This document shows, piece after piece, positions 1 through 7,606 of a stretch of 12,641 nt of DNA. Position numbers and translations under genes: made by a program. The DNA lies in contig JAKAMD010000060.1 of NCBI GenBank assembly GCA_021823875.1, positions 1 through 12,641 on the forward strand, written 5' to 3'. Within the stretch, counting starts at the first letter, position 1; each line of letters begins with the position of its first letter. The notes under the pieces are model-generated. The model was given only the letters and a program-made list of their open reading frames with translations, was not told the origin of the DNA and searched no databases. The DNA is from Pseudomonadota bacterium. Lineage in GTDB: Bacteria > Pseudomonadota > Alphaproteobacteria > Rhizobiales > Xanthobacteraceae.

Positions 1-230
1 ATATCGCTGGCGCCATTACCCAGGCGGCGGGCAGCCTCGCCGATCTCGGCCAAATCGTCCGTTCTTTCCGGCAACCGCAGCAGCGGCAGCGAGCCGTCGG
101 CATGGCGGGCGCGCAACGTATCGAGCGCGCCCTGCGCCTTGTCGAGCATGCTGGCGAGCGCATCGTCGGCGACGCCGTGCGGGCCAATATTCTTTTCGAG
201 CGCGCTGGCGATGGATTGACGAAGGGGCAT
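1..230 (-). CDS. pgi: Probable glucose-6-phosphate isomerase, N-terminal fragment (cut by window edge)
   Basis: An ATG-started frame with a clear ribosome site (GGAG six bases upstream) stays open for 76 codons to the left edge. It begins MPLRQSIASALEKNIG and contains RHADGSLPLLRLPERTDDL (about residues 47-65), then a short helix-like stretch ending in NGAS. This resembles the N-terminus of the short alphaproteobacterial phosphoglucose isomerases. In those the next segment would be the glycine- and serine-rich phosphosugar-binding SIS loop, which falls outside the window. If correct, the enzyme interconverts glucose-6-phosphate and fructose-6-phosphate in the cytosol. The catalytic part is not visible, so the call rests on remembered N-terminal similarity only. 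It lies downstream of the M16 pair on the same strand but behind a 179-bp gap, so it may have its own promoter. Confidence 0.5.
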   Translation of the reverse strand, partial: MPLRQSIASALEKNIGPHGVADDALASMLDKAQGALDTLRARHADGSLPLLRLPERTDDLAEIGEAARRLGNGASD

Positions 231-250
231 GTCTTCTCCGCTGTCGTGTC

Positions 251-277
251 CGGCCAACCGGGCCCGGCCTTTGGCCG
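251..277. repeat. Short GC-rich inverted repeat upstream of the pgi-like gene
   Basis: CGGCCAA (251-257) and TTGGCCG (271-277) are perfect complements. The 13 bases between them begin with the self-complementary CCGGGCCCGG. On the minus strand the hairpin ends 21 bases before the ATG of the pgi-like gene, so it would lie in that leader. No known riboswitch or operator is recognised. It may be a decayed second copy of the neighbouring repeat family. Confidence 0.35.
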
Positions 278-296
278 ACCCGGCTGCAGGCTTCTG

Positions 297-359
297 CCGG
301 GCATCCACGTCTTCGGTTCAGCAAAGCAAAACGTCGATGGCCGGGACAAGCCCGGCCAT
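297..359. repeat. Dispersed palindromic repeat (REP-like) of Bradyrhizobium-type genomes
   Basis: Positions 337-345 and 351-359 form a perfect 9-bp inverted repeat, ATGGCCGGG and CCCGGCCAT, around the loop ACAAG. A second, imperfect inverted repeat (17-base arms with three mismatches) joins 297-313, containing GGGCATCCACGTCTT, to 328-344, containing AAAACGTCGATGGCCGG. The unit could therefore fold in two alternative ways. The core matches, from memory, a short intergenic palindrome found many times in Bradyrhizobiaceae genomes, often written GGCCGGGCTTGTCCCGGCC. It lies 51-113 bases past the M16 stop codon and could act as a 3' hairpin for that transcript. No T-run follows, so it is not a standard intrinsic terminator. 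Confidence 0.6.
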
Positions 360-409
360 GACAGAATTCCACGTGTTTTCTGCCGTCAACGCGGGCAAGG
401 CGCAACCGC

Positions 410-1741
410 TCAATCGCGGATCGGACCGGAGGTCAGCCCTTTCGGCCGGCCGGCGACGGTGACGAGCAAGCCGCCGCCGTAGAGGCGCTTGGCCACCCGC
501 TTGGCATCCGCAATGGAGACGCCATCGATCATCCCGGTGCGGCGCTGGACATAGTCGACGCCCAGATTGTCGAGCTGCATTTCGGTGAGCTGGGCGGCGA
601 TCTTGCCCGACGTGTCGAGCGTAAGCGCGTAGGCGCCCTTGAGATAGGACTTTGCGGCCGCCAATTCCTCGGGCGTCGGACCCTGTTCGGCCATCCGCCG
701 GATCTCATGCTCGATGATCTTGAGCGCGTCGCCGGTTCGGTCGGCGCGCGTGGCGGTGCCGCCGATCACCACCGCGGCGCGGCGGAACCAGACCAGATTG
801 TCGGAGACGCCATAAGCGAGCCCGCGCTTTTCGCGCACCTCGCGGTAAAGCCGTGACGTCATACTGCCGCCGCCGAGGATGTGATTGACGACATAGGCGG
901 CCATGAAGTCGGGATCGCTGCGCGCGATGCCCTGGCCGCCGAAGGCGACCACGGCCTGCGGCACGTCGAGATTGATGACAATACGGCGGCCGAGCCCAGC
1001 GGGGCTCGCCTGCGCCACCGGCTTGAGATCGCCATGCGCCGGCAGCGCGGCAAAGGCGCGGTCGATCAGCTTGCCGGCGGTTTCGGCATTGACATCGCCG
1101 ACGATCGAGACGGTGAGCCCGTCGCGCGCGAATACGCGCCGCGCATAATCGCGCAGATCGTCGACGGCGACGCGCGGCAGCGTCTCCAATGAGCCGCGCC
1201 GCTCGCGCCCGTAAGGATGATCGGGAAAGGCCGTGTGCCACCAGCGGCGGCTCGCGAGATCGCGCGGATCGGTGATCTCGCGCTTGAGCGACGCCAGCAC
1301 TTGGCCGCGCACGCGCTCGACCGCATCGATATCGAAACGCGGCTTGCTGAGCGCCAGCCCGAGCAGGTCGAAAGCTTCGTCGCGGTGTTCATCGAGTGTG
1401 CGCAGCGAACCGCGCAGATAATCGCGGCCGACGCGGAAATTGAGCTCGATGGCGTGGCGTCCCAGCCGTTCGTGATAGGTCTTGCTGTCCAGGTCGCCGG
1501 CGCCTTCGTCGAGCAGATCGGCCGCCAAATTAGCGGTGCCGGCCTTGTCGGCCGCATCCTGGCTGGTACCGCCGTGGAAGGCATAATTGAGCGTGACCAG
1601 CGGCACCGCGTGCTCGCGCACCAGCCAAGCCTTGATGCCGGACGGGCTGACGATCCGCTCGATCTGCATCGCCGAGGCGCCGGGCGCCCCAGCAAGAAAA
1701 GCCAGCGCGGCAAACGCCAGTGAGAAAGCCAGCCGCTTCAT
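410..1741 (-). CDS. M16 family peptidase-like protein, inactive (R/Y-type) subunit, secreted
   Basis: A 443-residue protein starting MKRLAFSLAFAALAFLAG, a clear signal peptide cleaved near ASA (about residue 24), so it should act in the periplasm. It has the two-lobed M16 fold. The zinc-binding HxxEH site of the first lobe is replaced: the matching positions read N72, A75 and D76. The second lobe keeps the substrate-binding arginine and tyrosine: GGGSMTSRLYREVREKRG around 290-307, then LAYGV, with R297 and Y310. This is the pattern of the non-catalytic partner in heterodimeric bacterial M16 enzymes such as Sphingomonas Sph2681/Sph2682. The start was chosen because ATG overlaps the upstream stop (ATGA) and follows GGAGA by about eight bases. 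A start 72 bases further up would lie inside the neighbour and precede the signal peptide. It is probably translationally coupled to the active subunit. Confidence 0.9.
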   Translation of the reverse strand: MKRLAFSLAFAALAFLAGAPGASAMQIERIVSPSGIKAWLVREHAVPLVTLNYAFHGGTSQDAADKAGTANLAADLLDEGAGDLDSKTYHERLGRHAIELNFRVGRDYLRGSLRTLDEHRDEAFDLLGLALSKPRFDIDAVERVRGQVLASLKREITDPRDLASRRWWHTAFPDHPYGRERRGSLETLPRVAVDDLRDYARRVFARDGLTVSIVGDVNAETAGKLIDRAFAALPAHGDLKPVAQASPAGLGRRIVINLDVPQAVVAFGGQGIARSDPDFMAAYVVNHILGGGSMTSRLYREVREKRGLAYGVSDNLVWFRRAAVVIGGTATRADRTGDALKIIEHEIRRMAEQGPTPEELAAAKSYLKGAYALTLDTSGKIAAQLTEMQLDNLGVDYVQRRTGMIDGVSIADAKRVAKRLYGGGLLVTVAGRPKGLTSGPIRD

Positions 1742-3153
1742 GAGCGCTTCTCCGCTTGCGGGCTCTTGTCCTTGACCAGATAGCCGGTGACCGAGCGCCG
1801 CTTGTCGAGCCAATGCCGAGCCGCGTCCTGCACCTGTTCGGCGGTAACGGCACGGATGCGGTCGGGCCAGTGCTCGACATCATTGACGGTGGCGCCGGTC
1901 ATCAGCGCGGTACCGTACCAGCGCGCCATGCTGGTTTGGCTGTCTTGGGCATAGACCGCATCGGCGATCAGCCGGGTCTTGGCGCGGTCGAGCTCCTCCG
2001 CCGTCACGCCCTTGTCGATCAACCGCGCGATCACCGCGTCGATCCCGTGCTCCAGCTGCGCCAGCGTCACACCCGGGCGCGGCGCACCGTAGAGGCCAAG
2101 TTTCGTCATGCCAAGGGAAGCGCTGTCGTACCAGGCACCGGATGCGACCGCGAGTTTCCTGTCGACCACCAAGTCCTGATAGAGCCGGCTGTTATTGCCG
2201 CCACCCAGGATATAGGCGAGCAGATCGAGCGCCTGCGATTCACCGCGCTGCTTGGCAGTGGCAAAGGACGGCACCAGGTAGGCGCGCTGAACGGTCGGCA
2301 ACTCAACGCGGGCATCGGCAAGCGTGAGCGTGCGTGCGGCGACCGGCTGCGGTTCGGTCGGCCAGTGGCGCGGCGGCAGATCGGTCCGGCGCTTGACCTT
2401 GCCATAGGTTTCCTTGGCGAGCGCAAGCGCATGCTCCGGCGTCACATCGCCGCCGATGACCACGACCGCATTGTTGGGGCCGTAATAGCGTTTGTAGAAG
2501 GCAATGGCGTCGTCGCGCGAGAGATGCTCCATCTCGTGACGCCAGCCGATCACCGGCTTGTGGTAGGGACTGTTGAGATAGAGCGCAGCGTCCATCTGCA
2601 CGCTGAGCTGGGCGCGCGGACTGTTGCCGATACGCTGGTTGCGCTCCTCCAGGATGACTTGACGCTCGGGCAGGACCACGGCGTCGGTGAGCACCAGCCC
2701 GGTCATGCGGTCGGCCTCGAATGCCATCACGGTCTTGAGCTGCGCGCTCGGCACGCGCTGGAAATAAGCGGTGTAGTCGTTGGTGGTGAAGGCGTTTTCC
2801 TGCCCGCCCATGCGCGCGACCACCGTCGAGAATTCACCGGCCGGATGCTTAGCGGTGCCCTTGAACATGAGGTGCTCGAGGAAGTGCGCGAGACCGGACT
2901 TGCCGGGCACCTCATCGGCGGCGCCGACCTTGTACCAGATCATGTGGGTGACCACCGGCGCGCGGTGATCCGGGATGACCACCAGTTCGAGACCGTTGGC
3001 GAGCATGAAGTCGGCGATTCGCGGCCCGCCGGTTTCGGCGCGCGCGGCAGTGAGCCAGGTGGCGGCGAGCACCACGGCGGTCAGCACGGCAAAAGATCGG
3101 CGCAGCAAGTTCAATGCCTCGGTTGAGGCGCCCACCCGCGGGCGCCGCTGCAC
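1738..3153 (-). CDS. M16 family zinc peptidase, catalytic subunit, secreted
   Basis: A 471-residue zinc metallopeptidase of the pitrilysin/processing-peptidase family (M16B). The zinc motif HFLEH is at 90-94 in GKSGLAHFLEHLMFKG, and the distal glutamate is in PERQVILEER near 161-170. The second lobe, ILGGGNNSRLYQDL around 314-327, keeps R322, but the usual tyrosine of RGLAY is V335. The enzyme therefore needs the downstream subunit to supply the R/Y pair. A signal peptide ends near TAARA, residues 35-39, indicating periplasmic export; the natural substrate is unknown. The start is uncertain. GTG at 3153 gives the longest frame, but TTG at 3114 (MNLLRRSFAVLTAVVLA) gives a more typical signal peptide and has GAGG just upstream. 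It overlaps the next gene by 4 bases and follows the secreted hypothetical gene by 42. Confidence 0.92.
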   Translation of the reverse strand: MQRRPRVGASTEALNLLRRSFAVLTAVVLAATWLTAARAETGGPRIADFMLANGLELVVIPDHRAPVVTHMIWYKVGAADEVPGKSGLAHFLEHLMFKGTAKHPAGEFSTVVARMGGQENAFTTNDYTAYFQRVPSAQLKTVMAFEADRMTGLVLTDAVVLPERQVILEERNQRIGNSPRAQLSVQMDAALYLNSPYHKPVIGWRHEMEHLSRDDAIAFYKRYYGPNNAVVVIGGDVTPEHALALAKETYGKVKRRTDLPPRHWPTEPQPVAARTLTLADARVELPTVQRAYLVPSFATAKQRGESQALDLLAYILGGGNNSRLYQDLVVDRKLAVASGAWYDSASLGMTKLGLYGAPRPGVTLAQLEHGIDAVIARLIDKGVTAEELDRAKTRLIADAVYAQDSQTSMARWYGTALMTGATVNDVEHWPDRIRAVTAEQVQDAARHWLDKRRSVTGYLVKDKSPQAEKRS

Positions 3154-3181
3154 AACGCATGAAGAGATGGTTGGCCGAATG

Positions 3182-3205
3182 CGACCGTCACGCCGTCAAC
3201 GGTCG
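3182..3205 (-). other. Hairpin over the stop codon of the secreted-protein gene
   Basis: CGACCGT (3182-3188) and ACGGTCG (3199-3205) are perfect 7-bp arms around a 10-base loop that holds part of the TGA stop (3196-3198). No T-run follows on the minus strand, so it is not a classical terminator. It could stabilise the upstream message or partly attenuate reading into the M16 genes. Confidence 0.3.
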
Positions 3206-3915
3206 TCCATCGTGCCATGGGTCGTGTAGGCATCCGTCGGTTTCGGAGCTTCCGCCGCCTTGCCGAGGCCGTACGGCTGGTCCGGCGAGGGGGTCTGATA
3301 ACCGACCGGCGGCTCGGTGAGCGAAGTGCGCTTCGGCTCGCCGGTGAATTTGGCGTTCGCGTCCTCGTCCTTACCTCCGAAAAGCCCCTCCCAAGTGAAA
3401 AGCCCGCCGTGATAGCCAAGCTGGGATGGCGTCAAGCGGTAATCCTCGTTGCGCACGTTGCCGCTCGGATCGTCGGGCTGTTTGGTCTGCCGCGAAGCGG
3501 TGCGTTGGCCCGTTGCCCCGGGAGCTATTTGATCAGGCCGCAGCGGATTCTTCTCACGCTCGAATTCGGCAGTGGTATTGCGATTGGCCTCCTGCGCCCG
3601 ATAGACCTTGGCGCGCGCGATATCGGGGTCCTTGGGCCAAGCCGGATTATTGGCGATGGCAGCGCCAGCATTCTGCGGCGCCGGCAGATCGGAATTGGGC
3701 GGAATCACCAGCGGCGCGCGCTCCTGGTAGGTGATCCCGACCTGGTCGGCGCGCTTGAAGCCGAGGCCCTCCATGATGCTGCGCATGATCTTGGTATCGA
3801 TCGGCACGTCGTCGTCAGCGGCGCGCGCGAGCGTGGGCACTGCCAGCACCGCGGCCGCCAGAACGGCAGCGAGCGTGGCATTCAGGGACAATCGGGTCTG
3901 GCCTTGCGGGCACAT
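3196..3915 (-). CDS. Conserved secreted protein of unknown function
   Basis: 239 residues with a signal peptide (LNATLAAVLAAAVLAVPTLARA, about 11-32) followed by ADDDVP. There is no lipobox and no further membrane segment. The mature part has a short ordered region, MRSIMEGLGFKRADQVG (about 44-60), then ITYQERAPLVIPP (61-73). After that it is low in complexity and rich in proline, asparagine and charged residues, with one aromatic patch, GYHGGLFTWEGLFG, near 167-180. I do not recognise a named family. The APLVIPP element recalls the APLxxPP segment of alphaproteobacterial DUF3035 (BamF-type) proteins, but the resemblance is short and the lipid anchor is absent. The ATG is preceded by GGGAG about ten bases away. 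Its place between lspA and the M16 pair suggests an envelope role and possible co-transcription. Confidence 0.85.
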   Translation of the reverse strand: MCPQGQTRLSLNATLAAVLAAAVLAVPTLARAADDDVPIDTKIMRSIMEGLGFKRADQVGITYQERAPLVIPPNSDLPAPQNAGAAIANNPAWPKDPDIARAKVYRAQEANRNTTAEFEREKNPLRPDQIAPGATGQRTASRQTKQPDDPSGNVRNEDYRLTPSQLGYHGGLFTWEGLFGGKDEDANAKFTGEPKRTSLTEPPVGYQTPSPDQPYGLGKAAEAPKPTDAYTTHGTMDDR

Positions 3916-3994
3916 GGCTTGAACTCTCCCAGGCCTTGTAACTCTTTGGAATTCCGACCGATTTTAACGATCTGAGGCCGATATTGGCGGCCGA

Positions 3995-4510
3995 TCAGGG
4001 CGCTTTTGCGGCGCGCCCCCCGAGCACGGAGTCATACAGGAGACCGGCGACCCCGGCAACGATGGCCACGTCCGCGAGGTTAAATACATACCAGCTGAAG
4101 CGCCAGTGGGCGGTCGTAATGTGAAAATAGACGAAATCGGCCACCCAGCCGTAGGCCAGCCGGTCGATGGCGTTGCCGATGGCGCCGCCGATGATCAGGC
4201 CGAGTGAAAGCGCGGTCAGCCGGTCGCGGGCGTGCGCCAGCCAGACCCACAAGAGCACCACCGCCAAAGCCTTGACCGCCAGCAGCAGCCATTGCCCGAG
4301 CGGCCCGGCGCTCTGGAACAAGCCGTAGCTGATGCCGGTATTGCGGGTGAGGACGAAATCGAAAAACGGCCCGAGCCGGATCGGGCCATGGGCCTCAAGG
4401 TCGACCACCTTGAGCAGATAGAGCTTGCTGGCCTGATCGATGGCGCAGGCAATGAACGCGACGACAACACCGAAGCGGGTGAGCGGGCCAAAAAGCCGGT
4501 TGGCGCGCAT
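3995..4510 (-). CDS. lspA: Lipoprotein signal peptidase (signal peptidase II)
   Basis: A 171-residue inner-membrane aspartyl protease that cleaves the signal peptide of diacylglyceryl-modified prolipoproteins. Family marks in order: AIDQASKLYLL (23-33); LTRNTGISYGLF (54-65) with the conserved RN; GGAIGNAIDRL (108-118) with catalytic D116; and VFNLADVAI (142-150) with catalytic D147. Four hydrophobic segments lie near 13-32, 73-93, 98-116 and 143-160. The length is normal for the family. The ATG directly follows the ileS stop (TGAATG), with GGAG at the end of ileS as ribosome site, so the two genes are translationally coupled. The order ribF-ileS-lspA is widely conserved in Proteobacteria. Confidence 0.97.
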   Translation of the reverse strand: MRANRLFGPLTRFGVVVAFIACAIDQASKLYLLKVVDLEAHGPIRLGPFFDFVLTRNTGISYGLFQSAGPLGQWLLLAVKALAVVLLWVWLAHARDRLTALSLGLIIGGAIGNAIDRLAYGWVADFVYFHITTAHWRFSWYVFNLADVAIVAGVAGLLYDSVLGGRAAKAP

Positions 4511-7500
4511 TCACTCCGCCGCCTTGCGCTGGGTTTCCCATTCGCGCAGCGCCTTGGCGTCACGCGGGGAAACGTCGGGATATTGGGGATCGGCACCGAT
4601 GGTCGTGAGCACCTTCCACGAGCGCGCGCATTTGGTGCCTTCGGCGAGATTGGGCACCACCGCAACGCCGGCCACGTCGGGCAGACGGAAGGCGTTAGCC
4701 GGTCCCTCATCCTTCACCAGGGTCGCCGCCGAGGTGATGCAGATTTCGGCGAGGTCGATATCGGCCACCGCCTCGAACAGGGCCTCGTCCGCCACATGCA
4801 CGATCGGATGCGCCTCGAGCGAGGAGCCGATACGTTTGCCGGCACGCTCGATCTCCAGGGCGCCGGTGACCACGCGGCGCACGATGCGCACCTTGCGCCA
4901 CTTCTCGGCCAGTCTGTCGTCGCGCCAAGCGGCCGGCACCTCGGGGAAAAGCTCCAGATGCACCGAGGATGCTTCTGCGCCGTAGCGCGAAGCCCAAGCT
5001 TCCTCGGCCGTGAAGCAGAGCATGGGCGCGAGCCAGATCACCGTGCAGCGGAACAAATGATCGAGCACGGTCAGGCAGGCCTTGCGCGCCACCGACGAGA
5101 CGGGATCGCAGTAGAGCGTGTCCTTGCGGATATCGAAATAGAAGGCCGACAGGTCCGATGTCATGAAGGCCGAGAGCGCGGCAAAGATGCGCTTGAAGTC
5201 GAAATCGGCATAGGCCTTGCGCGCCACGGCGTCGAGTTCGGCCAAGCGGTGCAGCATCAGCCGTTCCAGCTCCGGCATATGCGCCGGCGCGACGCGGTCC
5301 TCCTCGCGGAAATGCGCGAGATTGCCGAGCATCCAGCGGATGGTGTTACGCAGCTTGCGATAAGTGTCGGTGGTGGTCTTGAGAATTTCGGCGCCGATGC
5401 GCTGGTCGTCCCAGTAGTCGCACGAGGCCACCCACATGCGCAGGATGTCGGCGCCCGACTGCTTGATCACGTCCTGCGGTGCAATGGTATTGCCGAGCGA
5501 CTTCGACATCTTGCGGCCCTGCTCGTCGAGCGTGAAGCCGTGGGTGACGACGATGTCGAAGGGCGCGCGGCCGCGCGTGCCGCAGCTTTCCAAGAGCGAG
5601 GAATGGAACCAGCCGCGGTGCTGGTCCGAACCTTCCAGATACATCACGGTGTCGTTGCCGCCCGCGACCTTGCGCTTGATGCCGGCGAGCTGCGGGAAAT
5701 TCACCGGGTCTTCCAGCACGAAGGCGTGCGTCGAACCGGAATCGAACCAGACGTCGAGAATATCGTCGACCTTCTGCCAGCCTTCGCCCGCGCGGCTGCC
5801 GAGGAAGCGCTCGCGCGCGCCGGCGGCATACCAGGCATCGGCGCCTTCTTTTTCGAAGGCTTCGACGATGCGCAGTTCCGCTTCGGGGTCCTGCAGGATG
5901 TCGACCGAGCCGTCCGGCTTTTCCTTGATGAACACCGCGATCGGCACGCCCCAGGCGCGCTGACGCGAGATCACCCAGTCGGGACGGCTCTCGATCATGC
6001 CGGTGATGCGGTTTTCGCCCTGCGGCGGCACCCAGCGGGTGACTTTGATCGCGGTGAGCGCGCGGGCGCGCAACGTGTCGCCGTGGCGGTCGATATCCTT
6101 GTCCATGGCGATGAACCACTGCGGCGTATTGCGGAAGATCACCGGCTTCTTCGAACGCCACGAATGCGGATACTGGTGCTTGAGGCGGCCGCGCGCGATC
6201 AGCATGCCGGCCTCGATCAGCGCCTTGATCACCGCCTCGTTGGCGTCGCCCTTTTCGCCCTTGTCGTTGATGACGCGCTTGCCGGTGAAGCCGGGCGCGG
6301 CCGCGGTGAAGGCGCCATTCTCGTCGACGGTATAGGGGATGGTGGTGGCAATGCCGCGCGCTTCGAGCCGCGCCTTGTTCTCCATCCAGACGTCGAAGTC
6401 CTCGCGGCCGTGGCTCGGCGCGGTGTGCACGAAGCCGGTACCGGTGTCGTCGGTGACGTGCTCGCCAGGAAGAAGCGGAACGTCGAAACCGTAACCCATA
6501 GCCGCCAGTGGGTGCTTGCAAACCATCGCGCGGAGCGTCGTTGCGGACACGTCCGTGACCTTCTCGAAACCGGCAACGCGCGCCTGTTTGAACACGTCAG
6601 CGGCAAGCTTGTCGGCGAGAATGAGGAGGTCGCCTACCTTGGCCCAGTTGTCCGCCGCAGCTTCAGTGACTTTGTAAATTCCGTAGCCGATTTTCGGCGA
6701 GAATGAGATGGCGCGGTTGCCCGGCAGCGTCCACGGCGTCGTGGTCCAGATTACCACAGATGCTTTCTGAAGAAGTAGCGTTTCTGCAGCGAGGCTTTGC
6801 AATTCGTCCGACTTCGGCGGTCGCAGGTTGTCGTTTTCGTCAAAGTCGACGCTAATCCAGCCAGCCTTCGCAGCGGCTTTGACCGGAAACTTCACCCACA
6901 CTGTATCCGACGTGTAGTCCTCGTATTCGACCTCGGCTTCGGCGAGCGCGGTCTTCTCCACCACCGACCACATCACCGGCTTGGAGCCGCGATACAGCGT
7001 GCCGTTGGCGGCGAACTTCATCAGTTCGCGCGCGATCTGCGCCTCGGCCGGGAAGCTCATGGTCGTATAGGGATGCGCCCAGTCGCCGACGACGCCGAGG
7101 CGCTTGAACTCCTCGCGCTGCACGTTGAGCCAATGATCGGCATAGGCGCGGCATTCCTGCCGGAAGGCGATCATCGCGCCGGGGTCGGAGAGGTCCGGCT
7201 TGGCCTTGCCCTTGGAGCGGTAACGCTCCTCCTCGATCTTCCATTCGATCGGCAGGCCGTGGCAGTCCCAGCCCGGCACGTAATTCGAGTCGAAGCCGAG
7301 CATCTGCTGGCTGCGCGACACCAGATCCTTGAGGATCTTGTTGAGCGCGGTGCCGATATGGATGTGGCCGTTGGCGTAGGGCGGCCCGTCATGCAGGATG
7401 AATTTGGTCCGGCCCTTGGCGGCGACACGCTGCTGCGCGTAGAGCCCCGCCTTTTCCCAGTGGGCCAGGATTTCCGGCTCTTTTTGCGGCAAGCCTGCGC

Positions 7501-7561
7501 GCATCGGGAAGTCCGTCTGCGGCAGGAACAGGGTCTCGGAATAATCGCGCTCTTTCGACAT
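4511..7561 (-). CDS. ileS: Isoleucyl-tRNA synthetase
   Basis: A 1016-residue cytosolic class I synthetase that charges tRNA-Ile. Seen in order: GPPYANGHIHIGTALNKILK (59-78) with the HIGH-type signature at 68-71; GWDCHGLPIEWKIE; the CP1 editing domain with TTPWTLPGNRAISFS and GTGFVHTAPSHGREDFDVW; RQRAWGVPIAVF; WFDSGSTHAFVL; and KMSKS at about 684-688. The C-terminus has KCARSWK (C978) where many bacterial enzymes carry a four-cysteine zinc finger. Only one cysteine remains there, as I recall for other rhizobial IleRS. The start gives the expected N-terminus MSKERDYSETLFLPQTDFPM, but no clear ribosome site precedes it. It follows ribF by 45 bases and abuts lspA. The part encoding the editing domain near 6660-6920 is poorer in GC than its surroundings. 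Confidence 0.98.
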   Translation of the reverse strand: MSKERDYSETLFLPQTDFPMRAGLPQKEPEILAHWEKAGLYAQQRVAAKGRTKFILHDGPPYANGHIHIGTALNKILKDLVSRSQQMLGFDSNYVPGWDCHGLPIEWKIEEERYRSKGKAKPDLSDPGAMIAFRQECRAYADHWLNVQREEFKRLGVVGDWAHPYTTMSFPAEAQIARELMKFAANGTLYRGSKPVMWSVVEKTALAEAEVEYEDYTSDTVWVKFPVKAAAKAGWISVDFDENDNLRPPKSDELQSLAAETLLLQKASVVIWTTTPWTLPGNRAISFSPKIGYGIYKVTEAAADNWAKVGDLLILADKLAADVFKQARVAGFEKVTDVSATTLRAMVCKHPLAAMGYGFDVPLLPGEHVTDDTGTGFVHTAPSHGREDFDVWMENKARLEARGIATTIPYTVDENGAFTAAAPGFTGKRVINDKGEKGDANEAVIKALIEAGMLIARGRLKHQYPHSWRSKKPVIFRNTPQWFIAMDKDIDRHGDTLRARALTAIKVTRWVPPQGENRITGMIESRPDWVISRQRAWGVPIAVFIKEKPDGSVDILQDPEAELRIVEAFEKEGADAWYAAGARERFLGSRAGEGWQKVDDILDVWFDSGSTHAFVLEDPVNFPQLAGIKRKVAGGNDTVMYLEGSDQHRGWFHSSLLESCGTRGRAPFDIVVTHGFTLDEQGRKMSKSLGNTIAPQDVIKQSGADILRMWVASCDYWDDQRIGAEILKTTTDTYRKLRNTIRWMLGNLAHFREEDRVAPAHMPELERLMLHRLAELDAVARKAYADFDFKRIFAALSAFMTSDLSAFYFDIRKDTLYCDPVSSVARKACLTVLDHLFRCTVIWLAPMLCFTAEEAWASRYGAEASSVHLELFPEVPAAWRDDRLAEKWRKVRIVRRVVTGALEIERAGKRIGSSLEAHPIVHVADEALFEAVADIDLAEICITSAATLVKDEGPANAFRLPDVAGVAVVPNLAEGTKCARSWKVLTTIGADPQYPDVSPRDAKALREWETQRKAAE

Positions 7562-7606
7562 GGCGCGCTGTGTAGCAGGCGTTCGGCCGGCGGCAAAGAC
7601 GGCTTT

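Noticed and set aside
1756..3126. 456-codon plus-strand open frame opposite the M16 catalytic subunit
   Set aside because: It mirrors a well-supported M16 gene and has no recognisable motif; same antisense artefact.
4232..6706. 824-codon open frame on the plus strand opposite ileS
   Set aside because: The translation is low-complexity (rich in R, H, A, G, D, E) with no domain, and it lies wholly antisense to a certain IleRS (and lspA); a GC-rich codon-bias artefact.
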